Part shown: positions 7,694 through 16,965 of the stretch, piece by piece
Numbering within the stretch: position 1 is the first letter of the stretch
How the letters are laid out: each line of letters begins with the position of its first letter
NCBI GenBank assembly: GCA_015491935.1
Contig: WGGB01000112.1
Location: 1 to 36,673, forward strand
Reading direction: 5' to 3'
DNA from: Alteromonadaceae bacterium
GTDB taxonomy: Bacteria > Pseudomonadota > Gammaproteobacteria > Enterobacterales > Alteromonadaceae
DNA: 36,673 nt
Notes under the pieces: generated by a model
Seen by the model: the letters and a program-made list of their open reading frames with translations, nothing else
Told to the model about the DNA's origin: nothing
Database searches by the model: none
Translations under genes and position numbers: made by a program

Positions 7694-9148
7694 ATGGCCG
7701 CGCAACAATCGCCACAATTTAAAAAAAATGCAGGCAAAGGCTTCAACAAAAATTTTAATAACAGTAATAAAAAAGCGGATGACCAACAAGTCAATGATAT
7801 AAAAATACCGCCGCATTCGCTGGAAGCAGAACAGTCTGTTTTAGGTGGTTTACTGCTTGATAATCAAATGTGGGATCGTGTTAGTGAGGCGGTAGTTGCG
7901 CAAGATTTTTATACCCGTTCACACCGTCTTATTTTTGAAAGTATCGGCGCATTAATCGAATCAGGCGATCCGGTCGATTTAATTACTCTTTCAGAAACGC
8001 TTGAAAACGAACAAAAACTCGATGACGCAGGCGGTTTTGTTTATCTTGCTGAAATGATGAAAAATACGCCAAGTGCTGCCAACATTGCCGCTTATGCCGA
8101 TATTGTTCGTGAACGTGCGGTAACCCGTGAAATGATTGCCGTTGCCCACGAAATAGCCGAGGCAGGTTTTGATCCACAAGGTCGTGATAGTGCTGAATTG
8201 CTCGATTTTGCTGAAACACAAATATTTAAAATTGCAGAACAGCGAGCAAGTAAATCAGAAGGTCCTGAAAATATTCATAGTGTGTTAGAAAAAACGATTG
8301 ATCGTATTGAAAAACTTTATCAACAACCACACGATGGTATTACGGGTGTATCAACAGGTTTTTCCGATATAGATAAACTTACCGCGGGCTTACAACCGTC
8401 TGACTTAATTATTGTTGCGGCCCGTCCATCAATGGGTAAAACCACTTTTGCAATGAACTTAGCCGAAAATGCCGCAATGATGGAAGAAAAACCAGCACTT
8501 ATTTTTAGCCTAGAAATGCCTGCAGATCAAATTATGATGCGTATGCTTGCCTCTCTTGGTCGTATTGACCAAACCAAAATAAGAACAGGGCAATTAGACG
8601 ATGAAGATTGGGCGCGTTTATCATCAACCATGGGGCTGTTAATTGATAAAGGTAAAATGTTTGTTGATGACGCCGCTGGTTTAACGCCAACCGAAGTACG
8701 CTCACGAGCGCGTCGGGTTTACCGCGACAACGGTGGTTTGTCGATGATCATGATCGATTACTTACAACTAATGCGAGTACCTGCGTTAAGCGAAAATCGT
8801 ACCTTAGAGATTTCAGAAATATCACGCTCATTAAAAGCCCTTGCCAAAGAATTACAAGTACCTGTTATTGCCCTTTCGCAGCTTAACCGTAGCTTAGAAA
8901 GCCGCTCAGACAAACGCCCAATGAACTCAGATTTACGTGAATCAGGGGCGATAGAGCAAGATGCCGATTTGATCATGTTTATTTATCGTGATGAGGTCTA
9001 TAACGAAAATTCTGAAGATAAAGGCACTGCTGAAATTATTATTGGTAAGCAACGTAATGGGCCTATTGGGCGCGCGCGCTTAACGTTTCAAGGTCAATAT
9101 TCTCGTTTTGATAATTACGCAGGTCCAAAAGTATTTGAAGAAGACTAA
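7694..9148 (+). CDS. dnaB: Replicative DNA helicase DnaB
   Basis: 484 aa, slightly longer than E. coli DnaB (471) because of a Lys/Asn-rich N-terminal extension of about 30 residues. It is a hexameric 5'-to-3' helicase that drives the replication fork. The N-terminal DnaG-interacting domain begins at PPHSLEAEQSVLGGLLLDN. The RecA-like domain has Walker A ARPSMGKTT at about 243-251, FSLEM just after it, Walker B MIMIDYLQLM, and the H4 region with SQLNRSLESRSDKRPM and DLRESGAIEQDAD. The arginine finger region GKQRNGPIG is intact and no intein is present. alr follows after 6 bp, a common arrangement in this group. Confidence 0.97.
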   Translation: MAAQQSPQFKKNAGKGFNKNFNNSNKKADDQQVNDIKIPPHSLEAEQSVLGGLLLDNQMWDRVSEAVVAQDFYTRSHRLIFESIGALIESGDPVDLITLSETLENEQKLDDAGGFVYLAEMMKNTPSAANIAAYADIVRERAVTREMIAVAHEIAEAGFDPQGRDSAELLDFAETQIFKIAEQRASKSEGPENIHSVLEKTIDRIEKLYQQPHDGITGVSTGFSDIDKLTAGLQPSDLIIVAARPSMGKTTFAMNLAENAAMMEEKPALIFSLEMPADQIMMRMLASLGRIDQTKIRTGQLDDEDWARLSSTMGLLIDKGKMFVDDAAGLTPTEVRSRARRVYRDNGGLSMIMIDYLQLMRVPALSENRTLEISEISRSLKALAKELQVPVIALSQLNRSLESRSDKRPMNSDLRESGAIEQDADLIMFIYRDEVYNENSEDKGTAEIIIGKQRNGPIGRARLTFQGQYSRFDNYAGPKVFEED

Positions 9149-9154
9149 TCATTG

Positions 9155-10303
9155 ATGACTAACGGCAAAAAGCAAACAGCAAGCAAAGCTATTATTACAG
9201 CAACAGCAGTGATCGACAGCCAAGCTTTACTGGCAAATTATCAGCAAATAAAAAGGCTTGCTCCACAGAGTAAAATACTTGCAGTACTTAAAGCCAATAG
9301 CTACGGACATGGTTTAACCCGTATCGCAAAATTATTAGCCAAAAATACGGGTGTCGATGCCTTTGGTGTAGCCCGTTTAGGTGAAGCCTTATCATTACGC
9401 GCAGCAGGTATAGTACAACCCATTGTGCTACTCGAGGGTGTTTTTAATCCAGATGATTTACCCGTAGTTGCCGTTAACGATTTACAAATAATCATACATA
9501 ATCAAGAACAAATGGATGCCTTGCTTGATGCATCCCCTTTAAAATTATTCTACAAACAAATAAAAGTTTGGTTAAAAATAGATACAGGTATGCATCGTTT
9601 AGGTATTGCTAGCAAAGATTTTGATAAGTTTTACCAACAAATACAATTATCAATTAATGTCGATACTCCACTCACTTTAATGACTCATTTAGCCTGTGCT
9701 GATGATCAAAAAGATGACACTACTAAGAGACAATTAGCCCTATTTGAACAACTAACCAACCAGCTAAAAGACCCCAAATCATGTGCTAATTCAGCGGCTA
9801 TTTGCGCTTGGCCACAAAGCCACTATGATTGGTTAAGACCTGGTTTAATGCTTTATGGAGTATCACCTTTGGCTGGTGCCGATGATGATGAAAATCAAAG
9901 TGCAACAACCTTAGGCTTACGCCCCGTAATGACACTGCAAGCCAGCCTTATTGCGCTACGCCAAGTTAAAGCAGGAGAAAGTGTCGGCTACGGCGCAAAC
10001 TGGACAAGCAAACACAACACCACCATTGGCATTATCGCCATAGGATATGGTGATGGTTATCCTCGCCATGCTGAAAATGGCACCCCTGTACTTATTAATG
10101 GTCGTATTGTACCTTTGGTTGGACGCGTTTCAATGGACATGATCACCGTTGATTTAGGTAAACAAGGCATTGATAATATTGGCGATATTGCTACGCTTTG
10201 GGGCAAAGGTTTACCCGTAGAAATTATCGCAAAACACGCCAGCACTATTCCTTATGAATTACTCTGTAATATAAAATCGCGCGTGCAGATTAAAGAAATT
10301 TAA
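9155..10303 (+). CDS. alr: Alanine racemase
   Basis: 382 aa, a PLP enzyme that makes D-alanine for peptidoglycan. The PLP-binding lysine is at about residue 46 in AVLKANSYGHG. The second catalytic base is Tyr at about 279 in SVGYGANW. The C-terminal domain has GYGDGYPRH and GRVSMDMITVDL. Start: ATG at 9155; the TTG codon just before it would add one residue and is unlikely. The gene begins 6 bp after the dnaB stop, so it is probably co-transcribed with it. It has no signal peptide and so appears to be the cytosolic biosynthetic enzyme rather than a periplasmic broad-spectrum racemase. Confidence 0.95.
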   Translation: MTNGKKQTASKAIITATAVIDSQALLANYQQIKRLAPQSKILAVLKANSYGHGLTRIAKLLAKNTGVDAFGVARLGEALSLRAAGIVQPIVLLEGVFNPDDLPVVAVNDLQIIIHNQEQMDALLDASPLKLFYKQIKVWLKIDTGMHRLGIASKDFDKFYQQIQLSINVDTPLTLMTHLACADDQKDDTTKRQLALFEQLTNQLKDPKSCANSAAICAWPQSHYDWLRPGLMLYGVSPLAGADDDENQSATTLGLRPVMTLQASLIALRQVKAGESVGYGANWTSKHNTTIGIIAIGYGDGYPRHAENGTPVLINGRIVPLVGRVSMDMITVDLGKQGIDNIGDIATLWGKGLPVEIIAKHASTIPYELLCNIKSRVQIKEI

Positions 10304-10447
10304 AAATATAACCACTCCAGCTAAAACTCGCCTTGTTAAGTCACGCTAAAATATACCGGTTCAACTGCGTTTAAAACTTATACTACTAAGCTGCTTGCTT
10401 ATCTAAAAACCGCGTTATAGAAACCTAAAATTTAAAATTAAGACTTT

Positions 10448-10477
10448 TTGACAAACATTTACATTTCAATCTTAGTA
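10448..10477 (+). promoter_or_regulatory. Possible promoter of the TPR/apbE pair
   Basis: A perfect TTGACA (10448-10453) sits in an A/T-rich 239-bp gap, about 90 bp before the TPR gene. The -10 box is poor (TTAGTA, 10472-10477, 18-bp spacing). No other feature was seen in this gap. Confidence 0.35.
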
Positions 10478-10542
10478 ATGTTAATTAATTGATAATACTA
10501 TTAACTAAATTAAAATTTACGATAAATTAAAAGGACATTAAG

Positions 10543-11589
10543 ATGCGACGTTTTACTCTATTATTGCTTTGTTCCACCTTGCTAGTTACTACTATTGGTT
10601 TTTCTAGCATAAGTTTTGCCAAGCAAACTGATGACACTTACACGCTTGTAAACAACGACTCGATACAAATAAACAATGCGGTAAATTTATACCATCAAAA
10701 TAAATTAAAAACAGCTAAAAGCTTATTTGTAGAAATACTCAAAGCGGATAAAAAATCACTCGATAGCCTAGTCTATTTAACCCGTATCAACGCAAAGCAA
10801 AAAAACTTTGACGATGCTGAAGATCATATAAAAGCAGCACTAAAACTCGCCCCCAACAATGCCTACGTAGAAAATTTAAGTGGCAAGATTTATGGTGCTA
10901 TTGCCCAACGAGCCAGTATCTTTAGTGCGTTAGGTTATGCCAAAAAATGCCTGAAAGGTTTTCGTAAAGCGGTGGAGTTAGCGCCAGAAAACATTGAATA
11001 TCAACAAATGTTGATCAGTTACTATATTGGCGCACCTAGCATTGCTGGTGGGGATGAAAAACTAGCCATGCAACACGCTAAAGCCATTAATAAGCTCGAT
11101 AAAAAGCAAGGTTACATTGCTATTGGTGAAGTGTTATTAGCACAAGAAAATAATGAAGCATTAGCGCAACACCTTGCCAAGACACCTACAAACATCCAAA
11201 ACGATGCCAAAGTATTACTCAGTAAAGGCTTTATTTATCAAAAACAAAAAGACTATCCCCAAGCGTTAACGCAGTTTCAACACGCCGCCGATAATGCTAT
11301 AGAAACCGATGAAGACTCAGTGCAGATAAAATATCAAGCGCTTTATCAACTCGGTAAAACCAGTGATATTGGCAAGCAACAGCTAACTCAAGGTATTGCG
11401 GCATTAACACAATTTATTGAACAAGCACCAAGCGGAAATCAACTTGCCAGTAAAGAGTGGGCGCAATTTCGTTTAGCCAATTTAATTGCCCAACAAGGCG
11501 ATAAAAACAAAGCTAAATCCTTATATCAATTAGTTGCTAAAAATACCAAAGATGAAAATCTAAAAGATAAAGTAGAAGATTTGTTATAA
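10543..11589 (+). CDS. Exported tetratricopeptide-repeat protein
   Basis: 348 aa with a signal peptide of about 26 residues (cleavage near SFA-KQ) and an AAAAGGA ribosome site before the ATG. Several TPR-like helix pairs are visible, for example around 55-110 (LYHQNKLKTAKSLFVEIL, then FDDAEDHIKAALKLAPNNAY), a Pro/Gly-rich insertion SYYIGAPSIAGGDEKLAM near 160, and more repeats to the C-terminus. It is a periplasmic scaffold of unknown partners. It lies about 100 bp before apbE on the same strand. The large locus to the right also contains TPR scaffold proteins, so this gene may belong to it, but that is inference. Confidence 0.75.
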   Translation: MRRFTLLLLCSTLLVTTIGFSSISFAKQTDDTYTLVNNDSIQINNAVNLYHQNKLKTAKSLFVEILKADKKSLDSLVYLTRINAKQKNFDDAEDHIKAALKLAPNNAYVENLSGKIYGAIAQRASIFSALGYAKKCLKGFRKAVELAPENIEYQQMLISYYIGAPSIAGGDEKLAMQHAKAINKLDKKQGYIAIGEVLLAQENNEALAQHLAKTPTNIQNDAKVLLSKGFIYQKQKDYPQALTQFQHAADNAIETDEDSVQIKYQALYQLGKTSDIGKQQLTQGIAALTQFIEQAPSGNQLASKEWAQFRLANLIAQQGDKNKAKSLYQLVAKNTKDENLKDKVEDLL

Positions 11590-11686
11590 AGAACGAAAAT
11601 AAAAATACAATTAACTAGATATTTATCATATTCAATGGTCATAATGTCACGATGGTTAAATATTCTAGTCAAAGAGTTTAATTTTT

Positions 11687-12670
11687 ATGTTAAAAAACTA
11701 CGTTGTTTTTATTGGTATTTTACTTTGTAGCCAACCTGTTGCTGCCAAATGGTTTAAAAACAGTTTTAAAGTGATGGGCACACAAGCGCATCTGCAATTT
11801 TGGTTAGATGATAACAGCGTTGATAGTCAACAAAAATCTCACCAGTTAATTGCTGCGGTACAAGCTGAAATGCAGCGTATTGATGAGGCGATGAGCCCAT
11901 ATAAAGCGACAAGCGAACTCAGTTTAATTAATACGCAAGCCGCGCAAAAACCCTTAGTGATCAGCGCTGAATTATTTCAGCTTCTACAAATTTCAGAAAA
12001 AATATCACAATTAAGCCAAGGGGCATTCGATATTACCTATGCCTCTATCGGCTATCAATACGACTACCGCCAAAAGCAACGCCCGAATAAAACAGCGATA
12101 AAAAAAGCATTGTCGGCTATTGATCACAGCGCAGTACAACTCAACGAGCAAAAATCCACTGTCTTTTTTAGCCATAAGAATGTCAAAATTGACTTAGGCG
12201 GCATTGCCAAAGGCTATGCTGTAAAAAGATGTTTAGCCATACTTAAAGCAGCAGGCATAAAGCATGCGCTAGTTAATGCTGGTGGTGATACGGGGTTATT
12301 AGGCGATAGGCACGGCAGACCTTGGTATGTTGGCATAAAGCATCCTCGAGCTGAAGATAAAATGGCGGTAGAACTGCCATTAATCAATGAAGCCATTTCA
12401 ACCTCAGGAGATTACGAACGCTATTTTATTGAAGATGGCGTGCGCTATCATCATATTATTAACCCACAAACAGGCGATTCAGCAAGAAAAGTGGTCAGTG
12501 TCTCTATTATTGGCAAAGATCCCACCTATGTTGACGCGCTATCAACCACTATTTTTGTCAAAGGATTAGCCGCAGGAATGAAGCTGATCGACAGCCTGCC
12601 CGAGTTTGAAGCGATTATCATTGATAATGAACAGACCTTGCATGTATCAAAAGGCTTGCGACAACAGTAA
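11687..12670 (+). CDS. apbE: FAD:protein FMN transferase (ApbE)
   Basis: 327 aa with an N-terminal signal peptide (cleavage near VAA-KW, residue 20), so it is periplasmic. ApbE transfers FMN from FAD to a Thr/Ser of target proteins. Diagnostic motifs are all present: MGT at 30-32, DEAMSPYKATSELSLIN at 66-82, DLGGIAKGYAV at 169-179, GGDTG at 199-203, STSGDYERYF at 238-247, HHIINPQTG at 255-263 and DALSTT at 283-288, where the acidic residue binds magnesium. No obvious Nqr/Rnf target gene is next to it. ApbE genes are often found with DUF4266, DUF3570 and TlpA genes, which lie about 10 kb to the right, so it may serve that system. Confidence 0.93.
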   Translation: MLKNYVVFIGILLCSQPVAAKWFKNSFKVMGTQAHLQFWLDDNSVDSQQKSHQLIAAVQAEMQRIDEAMSPYKATSELSLINTQAAQKPLVISAELFQLLQISEKISQLSQGAFDITYASIGYQYDYRQKQRPNKTAIKKALSAIDHSAVQLNEQKSTVFFSHKNVKIDLGGIAKGYAVKRCLAILKAAGIKHALVNAGGDTGLLGDRHGRPWYVGIKHPRAEDKMAVELPLINEAISTSGDYERYFIEDGVRYHHIINPQTGDSARKVVSVSIIGKDPTYVDALSTTIFVKGLAAGMKLIDSLPEFEAIIIDNEQTLHVSKGLRQQ

Positions 12671-12762
12671 GCTAATATTTATCTTTTAGCTGTTGACTCA
12701 TCACGATAAATCTTATAGCTGTCGAGCTACAAAAATAACAAACCTGTAGGTCGATGCTTACG

Positions 12763-12810
12763 TTACATGGATGTAATTTATTAGAGAATGCAGGATGCAT
12801 ATTCTCCTGC
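12763..12810. repeat. Tandem palindromic intergenic repeat between apbE and the DUF1501-like gene
   Basis: Two adjacent inverted repeats lie between converging genes. The first is TTACAT-GG-ATGTAA (12763-12776). The second is GAGAATGCA-GGA-TGC..ATTCTC (12784-12806), with an overlapping alternative stem GCAGGA / TCCTGC (12790-12795 with 12805-12810). ATGGAT and GCAGGATGC in the loop regions look like the dispersed structured repeats of marine gammaproteobacteria. It may also slow transcription from both sides, though there is no T-run. Confidence 0.45.
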
Positions 12811-12838
12811 TTGACAACACTATAATTTACACTAAAAC

Positions 12839-14416
12839 TTACACTATCGGTTGAAACGCGGTTAATGAGTCAAGCATGGCACTGCCACCTAAGCCTTGTT
12901 TGGGTGCTACTGTGGCAAAGTTACCTTGCTCGCCATGTAATGCCATATAATTAAGTAACACGGTATCAACCAACAAATTAACATTATTGGCTGACGGTGC
13001 TGAAGCGGTATCAACCGAGGCATCAGCGCGCATAAAGCCTATTTGTTGCTGCATTGCCATTTGTTCAGGCGTTGCGCCCATCAGTTGTGGTTTTCCATTA
13101 GGATTAAACACTAAAAAGAATGCTGCGCCTGTTGATGAATTATCGCCAGTCCATTCGCCTTTACCACGGCCATTAACCGAGTCATCTATACGACCATTAC
13201 TCGCTACCGAACCATCACTAAACACATACATCATTAGCGGTTGATTACGACGCGCAGCATATTCAAGACAAGCGCCCATGCAGCGACCCGCACGTAAATC
13301 GCGTAACTCACCTGTAGCGCGATCACCAGTATGATAATCAAAGCCGCCCATGGTTATGGTGCCAGCGCCCGAAAAGCCATTAACCACTAATTTCATAATT
13401 GAGGCAGTCTTTCTAAATTCAGACTCACCATCAAATTCAGCTTGGCTAAAGATGCCACTATCACCCACAATGTCGGCATCTAATTCAGGGTTTAAGGTTG
13501 AAGGATCGCCAAAACGATCCGCCAAGTCTGCACTTTTAACATAACCACAATTAACCAGTGTTTTTATTAACGCATCACGACTTAATTTAGTATCTACCGC
13601 CGTTAATTTTTGCGCGCTTATGCGTTGAATACTTTCCATCACCGCGACGGAATCTTTTTGTGATAACAGGCTAAATAAATCGCCGACATCAACCAAGCCA
13701 GTAACATCGGACGGACGATCGACTTTGGTTGGCCGTTTGGCTAAATCGATAAAATTAACCGCCGACATGGAATTGCCGCCTGAGTCGGTGTTTCTTGAAC
13801 CTGTTAACGGCATTAACGATCCATCTGCACCTGCGGCAGCAATGGCATACATAGGGTTTTGCGGGTTGTTACTGGTGTCATTATCCGAACGATTAGGAAT
13901 AACTGCGCCGTTAATTAGCGCGGCAGTTGCAGGCGACACTTTTTCTAAAATACCGCGTAAAAAAGCCGAATCAGAATGAAAGGCAAGCCCTAAATCGGTG
14001 TTAATAAAGTCAGAGGTATTAGTAGCGTTATTAACCACTGCAGGCGACATATCACCCGGTAAACCTAGTTTGCTATAGCCTGCGGTCGATAAAAAATCGA
14101 GTTGTCCACCCACGCCACCAACCAGCACGTTAGAGCCAGCAATATTAGCGCCTCCCGCTAAATCAAAACTAATAAAAGGAATTTTGCCTGCACCTTGTAT
14201 GCTTATACCACAGGAGTCCCTTAACGCTTGTAAATCAGGCGAAAGTTCGGCATGCGCTTTATTGGGATTCGCCAATAAACTATAGAGCGACAAACCAGCT
14301 AGCGCAGTGCCACCTTTACGTAAGCCCGAGGTAATAAAGTCTCGACGCGTCATCGGTTTACTGTGATCAGCAAACAGCAACGGACTATCAGGATGCATGT
14401 TTTTAAATGATTTCAT
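12839..14416 (-). CDS. Tat-exported DUF1501-like protein
   Basis: 525 aa. The N-terminus has a twin-arginine signal, TRRDFITSGL at about 23-32, followed by a hydrophobic stretch and AHA, so the folded protein is exported by Tat. The body contains the segments ISFDLAGGANIAGSNVLVGG near 85 and GGFDYHTGDRATGELRDL near 370, then MYVFSDGSVASNGRIDD. These resemble the sulfatase-like DUF1501 proteins, where a D-x-H segment and an FSDFGR-like segment recur. I call it DUF1501-like rather than a proven member. It is the last gene of a leftward three-gene unit after two c-type cytochrome proteins, an arrangement that recalls paired DUF1501/cytochrome genes of Planctomycetes. The ATG at 14416 has an AAGGTAAT ribosome site. 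Confidence 0.7.
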   Translation of the reverse strand: MKSFKNMHPDSPLLFADHSKPMTRRDFITSGLRKGGTALAGLSLYSLLANPNKAHAELSPDLQALRDSCGISIQGAGKIPFISFDLAGGANIAGSNVLVGGVGGQLDFLSTAGYSKLGLPGDMSPAVVNNATNTSDFINTDLGLAFHSDSAFLRGILEKVSPATAALINGAVIPNRSDNDTSNNPQNPMYAIAAAGADGSLMPLTGSRNTDSGGNSMSAVNFIDLAKRPTKVDRPSDVTGLVDVGDLFSLLSQKDSVAVMESIQRISAQKLTAVDTKLSRDALIKTLVNCGYVKSADLADRFGDPSTLNPELDADIVGDSGIFSQAEFDGESEFRKTASIMKLVVNGFSGAGTITMGGFDYHTGDRATGELRDLRAGRCMGACLEYAARRNQPLMMYVFSDGSVASNGRIDDSVNGRGKGEWTGDNSSTGAAFFLVFNPNGKPQLMGATPEQMAMQQQIGFMRADASVDTASAPSANNVNLLVDTVLLNYMALHGEQGNFATVAPKQGLGGSAMLDSLTAFQPIV

Positions 14417-14527
14417 AATATTACCTTGGTCTTACTTTATTAATTTCTCAACGTCTAACTTTATTAGTCATGCTAAACAAAGCTTGTCTTAGCGCATTTA
14501 TTCAGTATTTATACGTAAACTCTCAAA

Positions 14528-16963
14528 CTATTGAATTAGCATTACGGCACTAGCGAGTACCGCAGTACAACTCGCTTTCGCGATCGTTTTAGTGCGTTCG
14601 CCCGTACAATTATTGCTGCACACTGCCAAACGAGTGATCAAATTATCAAGCTCGGTATTTACCAACGTTTTTTGTGGCTGCGAGGCTACGTTTAACGGCA
14701 TTAACTTATCAACGAGCGGCGTTAATAAGTTGCTGCGCGTACTCGCCGACAAAGCTACACTTGGCGGCTGAGTAAAATCGACATTAGGAAACCAGTTTGT
14801 GCGAATAGCACTATCTTCTACCGCCGCATTACAATAACTGATCGCTAATTGGGTAATGCCCATTTGCTGAGCCGAAATAAAGGTTTCGATATTTTTAACG
14901 CTCGGTAACTGTCGTTTCACCAATTGATAGGTCGTAAAAACATTACTATTACTTTGCGCTACACCCGTTAACTCGCTCATGCTGTGATTAATTTCAGCAA
15001 AGTTTCGCAGACCTATTTTCGCGCTTTTAGTGCTTGCTGGTTCTTCAGCAGGAATGGCAATTTCCCCAGACACGACAACATTGCTGTGTTCACCAAGCTG
15101 CTCAAAGGTAAGAAAAAATTCGTCTTGCTCGACGCCCTTTTCAATACCAACAATGGTGCCTAGCGAAGATAAACTAAACGGTTGCGTTAAATTTTGGCCG
15201 CTATTTATCGTCATATCAACATTAGAATACGCCTGCCCTTGCACGCTTTCTTTACCATTTAAACCAATACGCAAAGCTTTAAGCGCAAAGGCTTTGCTGA
15301 CATCGGCGCCGTCAAGGTTAACCAAAGCTGCCGAGCTAAATAAATAGCTGTAATTATCAAATTGACTGACTTCAAACATCACATAAGTATTCGGTAATTC
15401 AATCAAATCACCAATGGAAAACAGCAAAAAGAATTTTTCGCCAACGCCAACCTCGTAGTTTTGACTAATTTGCTCGGCCGTTAAGGCGCGATTATAAATC
15501 GCCAGTAAGCGTACATCTCCTTGCCAAACATGATTATTAGACGCCTCTTTACCTAAAATAAGTGCAAAACTATCATCCCATGATGCCAGCGGCGCAATCG
15601 TTTCGTCGTTCACCGCAATTAATTGACCATTAACAAATATGTTTCGTCCTTTGTTCGCATCATAGGTGATCACTACATGTTGCAAGGTGGCTTGTAATAC
15701 TTCATCGGCATCAGGCGTACTTAACGCGGGATCGCCATTGCCGTTGGAATTTTCGCTGCGCAGCATAAAGTCGTAGTTATATTGCGTTTGTCCTAAGGTA
15801 AAGTTACGCTCGTTGTCACCCGCCGAATAGCTAATAATGCGCGCAGGCCCTTCTTGTACTACATTGCTTGGCGTTAACCATGCTTCAACAGAAAATTCGC
15901 CAGTAGAGGTAATTAAATCATGCAATTTTTTACTGCTTGCCGTGCTTGCTTGCGCTTTCGCGTTGTTAAATGACAAGCCCCAACTGCCTAACCAGCTATA
16001 GTCACCGCTTAAATTTAAATTAGCCGCAGGTGATATGCCCGAGGTATCGTAAGCGATATTACCCTCACCTGTTTTAAATTGATAAAGAGCAATAACGTCT
16101 GATTCAAAACGACCACCACTCGAGGCGACAATACCGTCTGACAAGCGTAATGATTTAGACACCACCATGTCAGGCGATATTGCATCTAATGGGATACCAT
16201 CACTAAAAGCGGTGATCGCCGCTTCCATTTCATTACTGTTACTTTGACAATCATTCCAGCAATTATGAAACTCGTTACGGAGTCGCAACACCAAGCGCGA
16301 GGTCGCAGGATCATCTAAATTAATCACTCGTTTTGCCGCCTGATAGGCTTGTTCGACATCGGCACTGGCAAAAAATGGCGCTTGCGCAAAATCAGAAGAT
16401 TCATTGTGACAGCCCGAACAATATTCACTAACCACAGGGTAAACCTGTTGTGCAAATAAGCTGTTATCGGCAGGAAAATTTTTGCTTGCGCCCGGTTCTC
16501 TAATAGTTGGCGCGGTTAAATCTATGGTATTAGCAACGCTAACACGCTCGTCAGCCCATAACTTGATCCATTGCGTCATGGTTTCACCACAGGCACTAGC
16601 ACTGGCTAACCAACAATTATGGCCGCCCGATACTTTTTCAACTAAACGAGAAGCCGCAGGATTTGTTAAACTGACTAACGGATTAGTTGCCGCATAAGCG
16701 TCATTAACGTTATTACGGCTAGCAAAATATGGCGCTTGAATGCCCTCAGTATGGCAAGCACCACACTTATCGCTAGTAGAAATATTATCCCACAGCGATA
16801 CTTTGTATTTTTGAATATCTTCTGTTTGCGCAGCAGGACCATTATATTCGCTGGTTTGCGGCTCTTGCGGAGGTGGTGGATTCGATTTTACCTCACCACC
16901 GCCACAAGCCACTAATAAGCTTACTAACGCCGCAGAGATTAATAATTGTATTTTGTTGTTCAT
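14528..16963 (-). CDS. Two-heme c-type cytochrome lipoprotein with LamG domain
   Basis: About 811 aa. The N-terminus is a lipoprotein signal (SLLVAC, Cys at residue 20) followed by a Pro-rich linker. Two covalent heme motifs, CGACH at 67-71 and CSGCH at 182-186, each lie in a related module. Each module ends with a HNCW segment and further Cys, so the region looks duplicated. From about 290 to 480 is a LamG/concanavalin-like domain (IALYQFKTGEG, FSVEAWLTPSN, LQHVVITYDANKGRNIFVNG, RLLAIYNRALTAEQI), probably sugar- or surface-binding. The C-terminal third is not recognised. Of two adjacent ATGs, the one at 16963 has better spacing to GGAG. The start region overlaps the stop of the preceding cytochrome gene (TAATG), so the two are coupled. 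Confidence 0.8.
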   Translation of the reverse strand: MNNKIQLLISAALVSLLVACGGGEVKSNPPPPQEPQTSEYNGPAAQTEDIQKYKVSLWDNISTSDKCGACHTEGIQAPYFASRNNVNDAYAATNPLVSLTNPAASRLVEKVSGGHNCWLASASACGETMTQWIKLWADERVSVANTIDLTAPTIREPGASKNFPADNSLFAQQVYPVVSEYCSGCHNESSDFAQAPFFASADVEQAYQAAKRVINLDDPATSRLVLRLRNEFHNCWNDCQSNSNEMEAAITAFSDGIPLDAISPDMVVSKSLRLSDGIVASSGGRFESDVIALYQFKTGEGNIAYDTSGISPAANLNLSGDYSWLGSWGLSFNNAKAQASTASSKKLHDLITSTGEFSVEAWLTPSNVVQEGPARIISYSAGDNERNFTLGQTQYNYDFMLRSENSNGNGDPALSTPDADEVLQATLQHVVITYDANKGRNIFVNGQLIAVNDETIAPLASWDDSFALILGKEASNNHVWQGDVRLLAIYNRALTAEQISQNYEVGVGEKFFLLFSIGDLIELPNTYVMFEVSQFDNYSYLFSSAALVNLDGADVSKAFALKALRIGLNGKESVQGQAYSNVDMTINSGQNLTQPFSLSSLGTIVGIEKGVEQDEFFLTFEQLGEHSNVVVSGEIAIPAEEPASTKSAKIGLRNFAEINHSMSELTGVAQSNSNVFTTYQLVKRQLPSVKNIETFISAQQMGITQLAISYCNAAVEDSAIRTNWFPNVDFTQPPSVALSASTRSNLLTPLVDKLMPLNVASQPQKTLVNTELDNLITRLAVCSNNCTGERTKTIAKASCTAVLASAVMLIQ

Positions 16964-16965
16964 CA

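Noticed and set aside
10304-10542. A 5-bp hairpin TAAGC/GCTTA after alr as a terminator.
   Set aside because: The stem is short and has no T-run; it is below what I would accept.
12387-12569. A 60-codon open frame inside apbE on the same strand.
   Set aside because: It is an out-of-frame shadow of a well-supported gene with no ribosome site or family pattern.
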